64,000 bases of DNA, from contig NC_052017.1 in NCBI RefSeq assembly GCF_015832195.1, positions 80,353,801-80,417,800 on the forward strand, written 5' to 3'. Below, in pieces: positions 36,786 through 49,600 of the stretch (position 1 is the stretch's first letter; each line of letters opens with the position of its first letter). Below the pieces are notes generated by a model. It did no database searches and was not told the origin of the DNA. It worked only from the letters and a program-made list of their open reading frames with translations. A program made the translations under genes and the position numbers. The stretch comes from Motacilla alba alba (taxonomy: Eukaryota > Chordata > Aves > Passeriformes > Motacillidae).

Positions 36786-37750
36786 AACATTTTTTATTTT
36801 GAAGATGCTTTGTGTTGTAGCTAAGGATGTTTAGGGCTCCAAAGTGTCTTCTCCTTTAGAATTGCTCAGCATGGTCTCAGCAAAGCTGTGTGCCAAATGC
36901 AAAAAACGCTTGACAAGAAAGGGTTAGCAAGATTTTAGGATTTGTTCCAAACTAAAGTAAATGATGGAAAACTGACATCTTTGGGGAAACAGATCAAGCT
37001 GCCCCAGGCATGGGGGCAGGCTGTTTGGTTTTTTTTGCAGGAGCCAATTATGCCAATGAGGATCCGGGATTCTGTGCTGTCTAACAAAGGCAATGTGACA
37101 GTCTAATGGCAGTGAGAAGTGGCAATGAGCACTATTGATTCTCTGTCTCCTTTGTCACAGAGCCTTGAGACTTTGGGAGGAGGGGTTTCTGCTGCCAGAA
37201 GGTTGTGTGATGTATAGTGAAGTGATGAAATCAGCACTGTGACTGCGTCATGCATGTGATAGTGGTGGGCACAGGGCTGCAATGAAGCAAGCACAGGTTT
37301 GAGTGCAGTGGCAAAGAGCCCTGCCCTGAGCCAAGTCCCCAACTCAGGCTTCTTTTCTCAGTAGCTTGTTCACAATTGCAGCTGGATTTCCTAAATCAAT
37401 GAATAAACAGACCTGGCAAAGACTATCCCTAGGGGGTCTGGAAAAGGATCTTGTTGCCCCCATCACCCCCGGAGCAGCTGTTGGGAGAGGCTGAATGGAA
37501 TGGAGCTGTGTGCAAGCACGCCGGACCTTTGCACGCGCAGCCTCTGGCTGCAGGAGGGCTGGCCAGGTGCCCAGCACTGTAAAGGGCAACACTTCAGCTA
37601 ATGTAGGCACGAGGGATGGGATGGGATGGGGTGGATCTGATGTCATCCCCAAAGGAGCATCAGGTGGCTCTGAAGAGGAGGGAAAAACGCAGTCCTTCGC
37701 TCCTCTCTGGGATGGAATGAAGAGATAAATCGGGTAATTACTGAGCTCAC

Positions 37751-40700
37751 CATACTTTGTGAGTTCTGGCTGCAGGTCGGTCCAAGAAGTGTAAATCCAG
37801 GCCCTGGTGCCCTGATGCCTGAACAGCACTCTGCATGCATGGGCTGGGAGCACGGATCCCATGGCTTTTGGTGGGATGTATGGTCTATATTTCTGGATCC
37901 CCTTGCGCACCTCACTGTGGATTCTTGTTTCCATTTCTGCATTGTACAGTCCACATGGCTCCTCAATAGTTACACCCAGCAGCAGCCCGGGGAATGTGGT
38001 GCAGATCAGAGACTGCAGGGTGTAGGGAAGGTATGGGGCAGCACTTCAGGTAGAAGGGTGATGGGTTGAGCCTGGATCTGTTAGTTGAACAGACAGTTGA
38101 TTGTAACTCAGAAGTATTGTTAGGAAGAAGTGAAAGTGAAGGCTGTTTGCTAGACAGAGATGTGAAAATTCAGGTAGATTTGAAAGTGATAACCTAAGTC
38201 GTGAAAATGGTTAAACAGTGCCCCAGATGACTCATCTGAGAATTAAAATACTGAATGTTAAAGAAAGCCTGTAGGCAAATTATTTGGGCTAACCACAGGT
38301 CAGCAGTGTCCCCAGCACAGAGATTGTTTTGTTACACTGGCTGGACTCAGGACATAAAAGGCAGGGTAAGACTAAATTGCATAGTGGGGTTGGTCAATGC
38401 CATCTCCTCTTTCTACAGGAATAATAATGTATTGGAAGCTAGAGCAGTGACTAAATGCAGGATAGAGACCCAGCCTTCAGGGATTTAGCAGTTAGGGCTC
38501 TGGAGTAATTTCTAGAAGCTTGCATAAAAAATTTCCTTCTGCCTTGTCAACTCCAATGCTTTGTTACCTCCAACTTTTCCCACTTAAAACCCTTTAACTA
38601 TGATTACTGCGACTGAATCAGTTTCTTAGGAAGGGTGGTATTCCCCAGCATTCCCTGAGCAAGACCACAATGCAGAGCTCCCTCTGTGACCTTTCCCACT
38701 GTGCATGCAAATGTCAGGGCTTGAGACTGCAAAAGGACTGAGCACCAGTTACCAAAAATGAGTGGGGGAAAGCATCTCAGGCCAGGGAATATGATAGGAC
38801 AGATGCAGAACTGCATGATATGTGAGCCTAACTCTTCCCACACTGCTCGTTCTCAAGTTTTGACTTTCACTTCAAAGACAAAGCAGGCCAGAGCTTTGTT
38901 AAAAGCCAAAAAATACGTCCCTGTTCTAAGCAGCTCTCCTTCTGAGCACAGGGATGGGAATAAAAAGTAACTAAGGAATAAAAATGGTGGAATTTGTTAC
39001 CTTTCATTCTTACTCATGTAGGGACATATTGGTGACAACTGCAACCCAGCTGATGTCTTCTAGAGCTGCCTGTAGCTGAGAAGCCATGAGAAATCATAAA
39101 ATGCCATTGACATGCCAAAGAGTTGCAGGCTTGAAAGTGACTGGAGCACAAGATACCTGGTCCCTGACATGGATTCTCAGCTTTTGGCCTTTTTTTGCTT
39201 CTATCCTGCATCCATGGGTGGAGATGCAGAAACCATAGGGAAACACCTTAGACAGGAAGATCAAAGGAACTGCCTTGGTGTTTTTCACATCTTGTACCTT
39301 GCACAGTACCTTGCTACCCATACTTTAATTTTAGTTTCTTTTGTGCTGTGCTGTGTTGCTGCTGACCACAAGAAGAGAAGTGACCACTACTAAATCCCCT
39401 AATGGCCAGTATCAGCCAGCATAGACTTCCCTACTTAGGATGAACCGAGGTCTGACAGCCAGGCACACCAGCCAATAATCTGAGCTTGCCCATATACAGG
39501 TCTGCTTGTTGCTGTGATGCATTTGTTTTCCTTCCCCTGGGCTGATAGGCAGCTGGGCATGTTTATAAGCCCTGTGCCTTGGCTCAGATTTGTGCAAGAG
39601 AGGGAGGAAAGGGGATTTGGCCTGGCCCAGGGTGGTGACAGAAGGCGATCACGGCTGTCACAAAGACTAATTGCACTTCTAACCCTCTTTGCTGTTTACA
39701 AGCTGCCCCCCACCAAGGACTCGTGTCTCTGGCTGGCACCTGTGTCTCAGGGATAGACTCACACAAGGCTCCAGCTTCCCTGGTAGCCACCTTCTGTGTG
39801 CTAATTCAGAGTGCAACTTCCACCTGTACTTTGCTGACATATTTCTTAGGGGACAGCATGTTCATGACTGAACAGATTTATTTAAGTGAGGTGCTCAGGA
39901 GAAAATTTATCTGAAGTGGTAAAAGACTAGTTTTTTTTAAGTGTGTATCTGACATCTAGATATACAGAGCTGGCTTCAAGCAAAGCAGTCATGTTACCAT
40001 GATTAAAAGTGGTGCAGATGTCTTTAAACTGCTGCTTGAACAGTCCTGTGTCATTGACCCCAGTGTTGCCCAGCGCCTGGCACAGCTGGTTGTCTTCTCT
40101 TCCACTGGCGGAGTAGGTGATGGAAGCAGAGCAAGGACAGAAGCATTCAGGCATTGGTTGACATCTGCTGAAGCTGCTCTTTCCAAATCCAGGTAGAGAA
40201 AAAGTGGCAGCTTTCACATCCCCTTGTTCTGTCACTAACAGTTGTTGCAGCTGACATTTGCTTTGAGATATTATTTTATCTTCCTCTTCAGGACAGTAAA
40301 TCTCTCAGAGATTGCCAAATGCAGAGCTAACTCACAATTGTCTTCCCCAGGGGCATCCTGGTCAGGCTTAATTCCTGACAAATCCTTCAGCAGAGCCTCT
40401 CTCTGCTTTACCCTGTGACCCTTTCTGCAGTTGCTTCATGACTTTTGGCTGCTGAGCCTTCTTGGAAGAAATGAGAACATATTTAATTGTTCATATCTTT
40501 ATGACTGATAAGCCCTTTGTTGCCTGCAGGTCGATTCCCTGAGGTGTGGATTTGTTTACCTGTCCAAAGCCCTGGAAGTGAGCAAGATGAGCAAATGGTA
40601 GACCTCCACGCCTTTGAACTGAACAATACAGATTAAGTGCAGGAATTTCACAATACACCTGATTTATATGATGGATCAAACTACAGACAGACACATGCCT

Positions 40701-43592
40701 GTCCTAGTCCAGGACTCAGCACTGTTGGGTACAGACAAACAAGTATCATGGAGGCATGATAGGAATAGCTGTGCTATCCTCAGAGGTACAGATTATCCCA
40801 GGTGAGTGGTGAGAGCTGCTCCATGGATGTGAGGCTTTGGTAAAATTATGGTGCTCACGCTGCTGTGGACTAACATCTCTTACACTGAAAGAAAGCAAGT
40901 TTCCAGGGACTCTTTTCCTCCTTCAGCTCTGAGGAACTTTCAGGGATTTTTCTTCTGTGGTACAGTTTATTTGCTCTCCCTTTCTTGCTTTTTTTTTTTT
41001 CAATCTTTCTCACTCTTTCAGGCCTGTTTCTGCATCACTTGCCCATGCACATTTTCCCCTTGCTGGGGTCATCCTGGTGCAAAAGAAATATCCCTTTATA
41101 CCAAAACCTGGAAGACTTTATATTCTCAAGAAGCAGCACAGGGCACTCACTGTACAGCTCAGTGGTTCCTTTCACGGATTTGGGAGAGGTGCCACTCATT
41201 TGGATCAGTTCATCTCCTTGCCCCACTGATCTGGAGACTGTAGCAAGTAGCAGCAGCACTCGTGTCCTCAGGGTCCCCTCTCTCACATCCATACTGCTCA
41301 CAGTACTTCAGAGAAGCTGCAGTGCCTTTATTCCATCAGGACTGTTTATCCCTCAGCTGGAAATGTAAGAGGACACTTGCACAAAGAGCAGCTGCTGTTT
41401 GGGTACTGCTGGTAGTGGGGTAGGAGGGGACTTCAGCAGGCAAGTTGGGTGGCTTCTATTCCCAGCACCGGAGGAGGTGAGTGCGGAGGGAAGCTGGACC
41501 TCCTGGTGATTCTCTGCATGTCTTCGAAGGTATCCATTGCCTATCTCTGTTTGAGTTTACTGTTGCTGGGCTGCCCCAGGAACTGCTGAACTGATTGGTC
41601 TCTTCTGTACTGCTCCAGAATGGAAATCTGGGGATGAAGTGGGAGCCATGATAGGCAGCCATTCTGCCCTACCCCAGCGCAGCCTGCCACCCGCCCACTG
41701 GTTCCTGGCTACACAAGGGCATGTCAGGAATTGGACAGGGCTGGCAGAGACCTGGCTGTAACAGGATGCCCCTGTCCTTTCCTTTCTTTCTGTGACAGGA
41801 GAGAGATGAGTTTATGGCATGTGGTATGTGGGGGCTGCCAAGTGGCACTGGTGGAAGGAATGCTGGCACCTCAAGAGGGTAGCTTGCCACGACCACCACA
41901 GATCTGTTTGGTTCAATGAGGGGAAACCTCACTGGTAAACAGGTTGGATACAAAGCAGTCTTGAGCTGCAACGTGGGTCACTCAGCAGGCTGGAAACAAT
42001 ATTTTAGTAATCCTGGCTTCAGGTCTCATTAGTCATTAGGCATATCACTGTTCTTCCAGAGTTAGGCAGAGAATTGCAAGTCCTAGCCCTGACTGCTCAT
42101 TATCCTTTCCACTCATTCCCTTCCTACCTCGTGTTAGGGAAAGTAAGGGAAATAATGTCTGTATGGACCCAGGTCCTGTTTCCTGTGTTTCCAGTTTTTG
42201 GCATGGCTACTCATTTTCCCAAGCTCTGATACAGATTTTGTTGTTGTTCTTTAGTGGCTCTTGGGACTGTTTTCATCTTGCTATCAAGGAGAGGATGGCT
42301 GGGTAACATCCCTATGCTAGAATTATGCAGCAGAGCGTAACAGATCAGGACCAATGCTCAGGCTGGATTAGGCTGGATTTTGCATCTCTGCTTCTAAATT
42401 TTCAGCTTCTTCTTAAGGTTTGAGGAAAATGGCATGGGAAAAATGCTATTTTCCCATAGGTAATCCTAATTAGATGCTAAAGAAAGATAAATTAGAAACT
42501 CTTTGCTAGAGGAGAGAAACCGTTCCTTACCAAGAGCAAAACCAGAGCATTTGCAAAGTTGGCTCACTTTAAGTTGGGTACTTTTCTGCTCTTTTTTTCT
42601 GGCTCTTCCCTTTATTCTGGGGTCTCCTGAGATACTGGAAGAAATCTCCATGCTGTCCACAAAGCTGTTGTTTTGCAAATCTCCCTCATTAGCCTTAGCT
42701 TCATTGTCTTTGTGATTTGAACATGTATTTACTTCAGAGATAAATCTGGTCACCATTTCATTGACAGATAATTTTCTTGCAATTAGGAGGCAAGTGCTAC
42801 TACCGACAGGCTGCAGACAAGGGAAGAGCTTATGAAGACACATACTGCTTAGATTAGAGGAGCAAATCTCACCCTTCTGTATAGCTTGTCAGGCAAGCAT
42901 CAGCATACCTGTCATATCTGAGCAGTCACTAAAGCAGACAATTTCTTGCCTGTGTCATGGGGCTGAAAAGAAGCATTTAAAAACAGAAAATCAGGCTATA
43001 CATGTCTTGAGACAGACTTCACAGCCTCAAAGAAGAAGCATTATTGGATTTTCTTCACACTCACACATTTTCGTTCCTTATAGTGCTGTCACTAGGCTAA
43101 TGATAAGGAGATAACTGAGAATAGTTGCTGAGAAAGGGATTTACAGCCTTCTCAAACCTTCTCAATTTTCAGGCTTACAGTTTTGCCCCAAGATTTAATT
43201 TTGTTAGTATGCAGAGAGGAAAAATCCATATGTTTACTATAGGTGAGTAAATTGAACACTAGATAAATTCAGCATTAGATTAGGAGCTGGTAAACTGTGG
43301 TAGCATGTAAACTGGGGTGATGTGTAAGTGATTTCCTGCACATCCTTTCTGTATCCCTCCTCCCTGATGGAGCACAGCCTAGGTGCACACTGTTACTGGT
43401 CACTCAGGCCCTGATTTCCACAGAAATCCTGGCACACAGAGCAGAAGCCAACAGGACCAGGTCTCTGATATGGACACAATCAAGACACCAGGTCCACTGA
43501 ATTACCCTCCCTGTGCTCAACAAGACCTCTGCTATCTCATCTGTGGCACTATTTAAGCCCTCATAGGAGCTGGTCCAACTTCCTTTAATGAC
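37751..43592 (-). CDS. Candidate multi-exon gene, unrecognised product (core of ten exons)
   Basis: Ten minus-strand exons can be chained with GT-AG boundaries and agreeing phases: 43592-43506, 42810-42568, 41627-41561, 41237-41039, 40680-40560, 40460-40412, 40303-39998, 39361-39318, 39246-39157 and 38012-37751. Together they give about 489 open codons. The best are 42810-42568 (81 codons, basic end GRARKKEQKSTQLK), 40303-39998 (102 codons, with NQLCQALGNTGVNDTGLFKQ) and 38012-37751. The last has an excellent acceptor (CTTCCCTACACCCTGCAG), the donor TATG/GTGAGC, and the motifs FPGLLLGVTIEEP and CRVLFRHQGT. I do not recognise the protein. Lys/Gln-rich links followed by a GLLL...RV..QGT segment faintly recall the ciliary protein SPAG17. 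The 5' and 3' ends are not resolved. Comparable 100-codon frames occur by chance in this window, so this is a prediction resting on phase agreement, splice quality and codon use. Confidence 0.42.
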
Positions 43593-43918
43593 CTGGAGCA
43601 GAGACTGCAACTCAGATCTGGAAGAAAGGATTACACTCCCACACCAGCTACCGATGGTGTGTGGTCCTGTCCCCATTCTGCCTTATCTGCAGAGTAATTT
43701 CGGGGAGTAAGGTATGATCAGCTTTTTGGATTACCTTAAAGGGGCTGCTTCACTACAGGAATTCTCCCTGCCACGTCTCAGTCCCTTGGATGCTCACACT
43801 GCTGCATTGCAGTAGCTGAAGCTTCCAGTGCTGGGAGGGTGCCAAGGATTCAAACACTCATACCCACTATAACTCTTGCCTCAGGAATACAGATTTGCCT
43901 GGGACTTAGTAACATGAC

Positions 43919-46697
43919 CTGTTTTCCACCAGCTCTAAAGTGCTCCCTCCAGAACTGAGTTTCATCTTCTCTCATACTTAGTGTCAGCCAAGGAATGAAA
44001 TCACTGTGACAGCCTCTGAAATTTGTTGTCCCTCTTAACTTCTGCACTTCTACTCAAAAGCATTAATATTCACTGCTCAGTTTTGGAATAGTACATCCTT
44101 TGTTCTCTGCTCCTCCTAAACAATCAGGAGCTGGAGGTTTCATACTTTCTATATGAGCAAAAGAGAAGAAATTGTGCAAACTTTCTTTGTCAAGGAAAAG
44201 AAGGCAAGGCTGTGATGATCTGTCCATCTCCTGGGCACTCACATGATCCCTGCAGGAAATAGCAAGAAAGAGAGCTTGACCCAGATCCTGGGGAGTCAGA
44301 AATGGAACTCCCATGGGATTTGTAGCAGTAGCTTTTCTTAGGAGCGAGTCAACGTAGCAGAAAAGCAAGGCGCCAGAGTGGGTGTTAAGGAGATGTACCA
44401 TTGCAACCTTGTATTGAAGTTACTCAGCTAAGGATGTTTCCTAAGTGGATTTTCAGTCATTTCAGTCACTCCTTCTTCCCCACTGCTTGCCCTACGTCAC
44501 CTTCTGTCCCTCTGTGCTCACTCCCAGTCACTAGCATTTGCACTCACTTAACCTTAACTATTAGTACTGCCCTTAAATCAAAGGCAGTGCTGGAAACTTG
44601 CCTTTCCCAGCCTTTGGCCTTCTTCCAATTACAGCGGACGCGTTAATGAGAAGACCTCATATCTAACTGTCTAGTCAAGGCACTTGCAAAATGCCAGCCA
44701 GCACAGTAGCTGGATGTGGAAAACAGAAACCAGCTAATGTCAGCTCAGAGCAAGACTCAAATTCAGAGCAGCAGAGAGCAGGGAGAATCCATGACCACTG
44801 GGGCGAGCACATCAGGACATGGTTCAGGAGTCCTTGGAAAAGCATTATTTTAATTGGAAAACCCAGCTGAGGGTGGGGACCATCAGCTCCTGCTGGTGGG
44901 TTTTGGGTACACACACCTGGCAGCAGGCAGCTGGGGAGTTAGTTGACCACACGTGGGGGAATGGTCAGGAGATTGCAGAGGACTTCTCACTTGTGAGCTG
45001 GGTGATGAGAATGGTCAGTGAGTGATGAGTACAAGCAGCTGGTAGAGAATTTCCCCACGAGTCAGTCCAGTTTAGAGAGTGGGAACTCAGCAATTTTAAT
45101 GTTGGGCAGTTTTTTAATGATATTTTGAGAACTAGGTGCCATAAGGCACATAAATCAAATCTTGAAACTGAGACAGTGTGAGACCCTGATGCCCTGAGAT
45201 CAGAGCAGCTGAGGTGACACTAGATAGTTCCCTGTGTACATGGGCTCTGTTTGTGCCAGCAGGGAAACCACTCCCTCATGATCTAGAGTGTAAAAATAAA
45301 TGACATTTTTTAGGAATCAGCTTGGTTACTTGTGAGTTTTAGAGAAACAGATGATTTTCTTCATATGTTTTAAAAAGACTGCATCAGAAATCACAAAGTC
45401 TTTAAATTCAAACCAGAGTTTAAAATATTTGAGTTATATTTCTTGTAATTTTAAAACCAAGTAATTTCAAATTAAATGTGAATTCAAGGAAATATTTTCA
45501 AGATCGTTCATTTAATGTCCAACTAATCAAACTATTTAAAGAGGAAAAGCAAAGCTGCTTCTGTAAATTTTAATGAGTTAAAGTTTTTTTTGTTATTGAA
45601 CTTGTACAAGATTGACCCAAATATAAAAATTATTTTTTTTTCTGTCACAGAAATTAGGCTATGGGCAGAATGTACTCTTCCTGTAACTTTGGACTGTGCT
45701 TCAGGAAAAGTGGTACATCTAAAAGTCTTAGATGTACCTCTTTAAAAGTCTTAGCTTCATAGTTCTGACATTTGCCTTATGAGAATCAGAAACAATCTGT
45801 CAGTTCACCAGTGTTAGCCAGTTACTCCTTGCTCTTTACATCAGCTAGTTTTATGTATAGCACAAAGTCTGAAGAGCTTGTCTCAACATAGTTATACTTC
45901 CACATTAAAGCAATGGTTTAATTTAATCCAATATCCTGTCTCTTAAAAAATAGTTATGAAAACAGGGCAAGCATATAGTCACAATTCCTCCAAGACACTT
46001 CCCAGCTTTCAGCAGATTTTGACGTAGGAAGAGTCTGTAGATAGGTGGAGACTTTTAAGTGTAGCAGTCCTTAAAGGATTTTTTCCTCCCCCATGGATTT
46101 GAGAATGACACTACATATTGCAGTCCAGGGAATGGAATATATCATCCTTGGCAGCACAGCTGGTTCATGCAGAGGAGGAACTTCCTCATTGCTGCTTTGT
46201 CTTTAGCCACGGTATTGGAATACTTTGAAGATGACACTGAAGAAGTCATTATCTTTTCTTGTCAAAGTCCACAGTATCCCATTATGGGCCCTACTTCAAA
46301 CGGAAAAAGAGAATACAAACCGAGTGTTTAAAATCCTGTGTTACTCAGCTGCTTGACTTTTCTGGGAGGGAGAGAGCAGTTCTGTTAATACCCCATCCCT
46401 CAGAGCTGTTGTCTTTAGCAGTCCATGATACTGACATTTTCCTAATTCTAATATATTTCTTTACATCCTTACTAAATTCCAAGTGCCTACCATTCCCTGT
46501 GATCAAGTCATCCGATTGTGCTGATTTCCTTCAGGTTTCCCATCTTTTCTTTGCTCACTCTACTTTTGCTTGAACAGACCTTCTTGCTTGTACCCTGCAG
46601 GAGAGCCACCCGTGCCAAAGAGTAACAACTCCTTCAACAGCTGTCTGAAATTCTCTTTCCAGACTTCTGGCCACTGTTCTCTTCCAGAGTTCCTTGG
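43919..46697 (-). CDS. Possible upstream exons of the same candidate gene
   Basis: Four further minus-strand pieces lie upstream. 46697-46610 (contains KELWKRTVARSLEREFQ) ends two bases into a codon, and 46293-46224 (contains NGILWTLTRKDNDFFSVIFK) supplies the missing base after a strong pyrimidine tract. 44287-44146 continues in phase 0 after ACTCCCCAG. 43976-43919 does not fit the phase of 44287-44146, so an exon is missing or a boundary is wrong. No initiator exon or CpG island was found at the 5' side. The donor after 46610 (GTGGCT) is weak. These pieces are less secure than the core chain. Confidence 0.22.
45713..45737. repeat. Perfect 10-bp inverted repeat with adjacent direct repeat
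   Basis: The arms 45713-45722 and 45728-45737 (GTACATCTAA and its complement) flank a 5-base loop. AAAAGTCTTAG occurs twice, at 45721-45731 and 45744-45754. Confidence 0.8.
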
Positions 46698-46699
46698 CT

Positions 46700-49600
46700 T
46701 CAATGTACCCAAACAAAGAAAAGCACAGCAAGTTCAGTCACAGTGACCAGGGTCAGTGAAAAGTCAAGGTCACCAGGCAAGTCCAACTTGATAAGGCTGA
46801 GGATAAGCCAGAAAGTCAAACCAGCATCAGTATCATCAAGGCACAGGCATAGCTGAGACATAGTTCAGGCAAGGAGCAAGGGCATGGGCTGATCTTAAAT
46901 GCAGCTCTGGATCAGAAGAGGGAGAGCTTCTCCCTAGCTCTCTCTTACCCCCAGCATTTTCCTATGTTCAGTGAGCACCCAGGCACCAGAGAGCTGGCAG
47001 AGACCTGTTTCTCTCAGTGCCTGTGCTACTGTGAGCCAAGAGCCTCACCACAACACAACTACTGGTCCCAAATAGCTCAGGGAGGAATTTCACAAGGAAC
47101 ACATATTCTAGTGCATGTACACCAGACAGGAATCACAGCACCCGTGTCTTACAGAGAATGTACTAAAGCTTTACTCCATAGTCATTGGAGTTTAGCAAAG
47201 TGTCTCTCTTGTGTCACAGAGAGGAGCTGCTTATAAAGCAAATAGTCAGTCCACTTAATTAGCTCTTTAACATGGTGAGAAATGTTTCCTGGCAGAGAGT
47301 TCCTGGGAAACCCTCCAAGACGTGACTTGGAGAAGTACTTCTGCACAGGGAGGACCAACAAAGCTAGTGTCCCAGACCCAAACCTCACAACTGAATCATT
47401 CCTCCTCAGATGATGATGAGACCAGAGGGTGCAATAACCATCCCCAGTCAAGGTAACAGCAATTTCTAATACTGTGAGGGACAGTCCTGCCATCCTGCCA
47501 CAGAGCAGAGGAGCTACCATGGTGCCCCCTTGTCTGTGCAGACCTACCATAAGGACATACAGCCCAGGTTGGTTCTGAAGCCACTCAGATTAATTAGGTA
47601 AGTAGGTATTCTAATATCCAAATGTCTTGATATTAGAGGGAGAGCTAACAGACCTGCAGATTAGCAAGACCTGCTTGACTTGGTCCACTTAAGATCCTAT
47701 CCCTAAACTGGTCACATTGGATCATTGGGATGGGAACTGTTCACATTATAAGGGGTCTTTCCCCACTCAGCATGCAGAAATGATCAAAAAGCGAGTTTTT
47801 CCCTTAACAGAGGAGGGATGCATTTATATTAAAAAGTGTCTGTAGAGAAATGAGAAAATTGCTTCACAGCTCTGCTTAATTCTATTCCTGAAAAAAAAAT
47901 CCACTGTGGTGCATCTGAAGTCAAAAGCTCAGTCATGAATGCACAGCCCCACAGCTGCTGCAGTGTGAGGGAATGAGAAGAGCCTGTGTGCTGCGCTTTG
48001 TGCTCCTGGCAGCCTTGCCTCGTGCCCCTGCAAAGACAAGCATGTCAGCACAGAGGTGTGAGATCAGGAGAAAAGGAGCCCAGGCTTGGGAATGCAGCAG
48101 GAGAGACCAACAGACAAGGCTGGGGAAAGGCAGGTGGTAACAGGGGAACTAGAAGTAGCAGGACACACAGGCAGGGCCAGGTTAAGGGTCCTAGGAAGAT
48201 GTGAAAACTTGGACCTAAAAGGACACATGGAACTTAGTCATTTTATTAGCTGAAGTAACTGAGCCCTTGAGGGGAAGTTGTAAAGATTCATGTCTTGTTG
48301 ATGACATCTGTGTGCCGTGTCAGTGATGTTGGGAAAGACCTGCCGGCTGCCTCAGCTTGCTTTTAAAGAATCCAGATGCAGTCTGCTATGGCAGTGATGG
48401 GTGGATGTTGCCCTCCCGTGGTGAACCCTGCATTTTCCCAGGAGTCATGGAGCATGAACAGTAGGGCTCATGGACCTCATTCCCAAACACACCATCCAGC
48501 CAGGCTTTTATTTCCCAGTGGTTAGAAACGGACCATGATTAATTTGAACATCAGTGTCTGCCTCCCCCAAGCTTGTTGTTATTCAGATGTCTCCTGTGTT
48601 GTTTGACCAGAGCCAGAGAGCACACAAATTACCAATATGGGTATTTCCACAGTTTTGTCAAAGCACAAATTTAATTACTCCTGCTGTGAAAGTGTACCAG
48701 TTTGTGCTGCAGTTGTTTCATGAATTTGGTTTAATAGTTCCAGTTGTATGTTGCGTGCTGTGATTAAAGCCATTTGTCCTCCAGTTGCCTCTGCAGACTG
48801 ATGGTGCTAATACCATACATTTGTTATGCTGAAGTACAAACCCCTCAAAAAATTAACCACTTCCATTTCTTACAATTTTAGCAAAGTTCCATTATCAAGC
48901 TTCAGACTTCCTATACTAAGATCTAATTGAATGTTAACAAATAATTCTATACAGAGCACAAAATGTTTATTTCCTAGAGCCACATCAGTAAAGCCATATT
49001 TTCAATTTTCCAGGTAATCTGTCCTGTGTTCCTAGGGGGTTCTGTATTAAGCAGCTGTTTACAGCCAAAACCTGTAACTATGTAGGGCTTAGATAGCAAA
49101 GGGGGTTCAACCATGCCAAGGGACAGAAGTTGAAAATTCAGTAGAATTGGAATAGCTGTTTTCTCACTTCTTTGCTATCACATGCACAATTAACTATGAG
49201 GTGAAAAGGGATACATTAGTACAAGTACCCTGCTCCCTTTTAAGTTCTAGCTACAGCTGCTTTCCTTTTGTATTAGCAAACAAAGTAAGAGATAGCTCCA
49301 CAGCCCTGGTATTTATGGGTTTTTAGAGTCACAACCTTAACAGATTCAGAATGCCAGAATTTTGGCAGCAGTAAAACTGATTAACTGTTGTTGTCCATTG
49401 AACTGCATCTAAATGAAGCTAATTTAGGAAGAGGCAAAAAAGAAATGATGAAACACCCACTACTAATTTTTTATAAATGACAATAAAGCTTTGCATGATT
49501 TATCCTCAAACAGTTCTAGAAATAAAACCAGTCCTGTAATTAGTAAACTTGTTTCTATCCTTCTTCCTCTATCAACACTCACTGAAGAGTTTTTTTTTTT

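Noticed and set aside
38604..38843. Minus-strand frame after a good TTTTGCAG acceptor, possibly another exon of the candidate gene
   Set aside because: It fits phase 0 but no convincing donor was found and the product is not distinctive, so it was left out of the chain.
39960..40192. Plus-strand frame with acceptor- and donor-like ends, opposite a candidate minus-strand exon
   Set aside because: The minus-strand frame over the same DNA is longer and fits the splice phases of its neighbours. The plus-strand reading has no partner exons.
46212..46330. Short plus-strand frame after a TTTGTCTTTAG acceptor, acidic product
   Set aside because: It overlaps the minus-strand piece 46293-46224, has no neighbouring plus-strand exon and no poly(A) signal close by.
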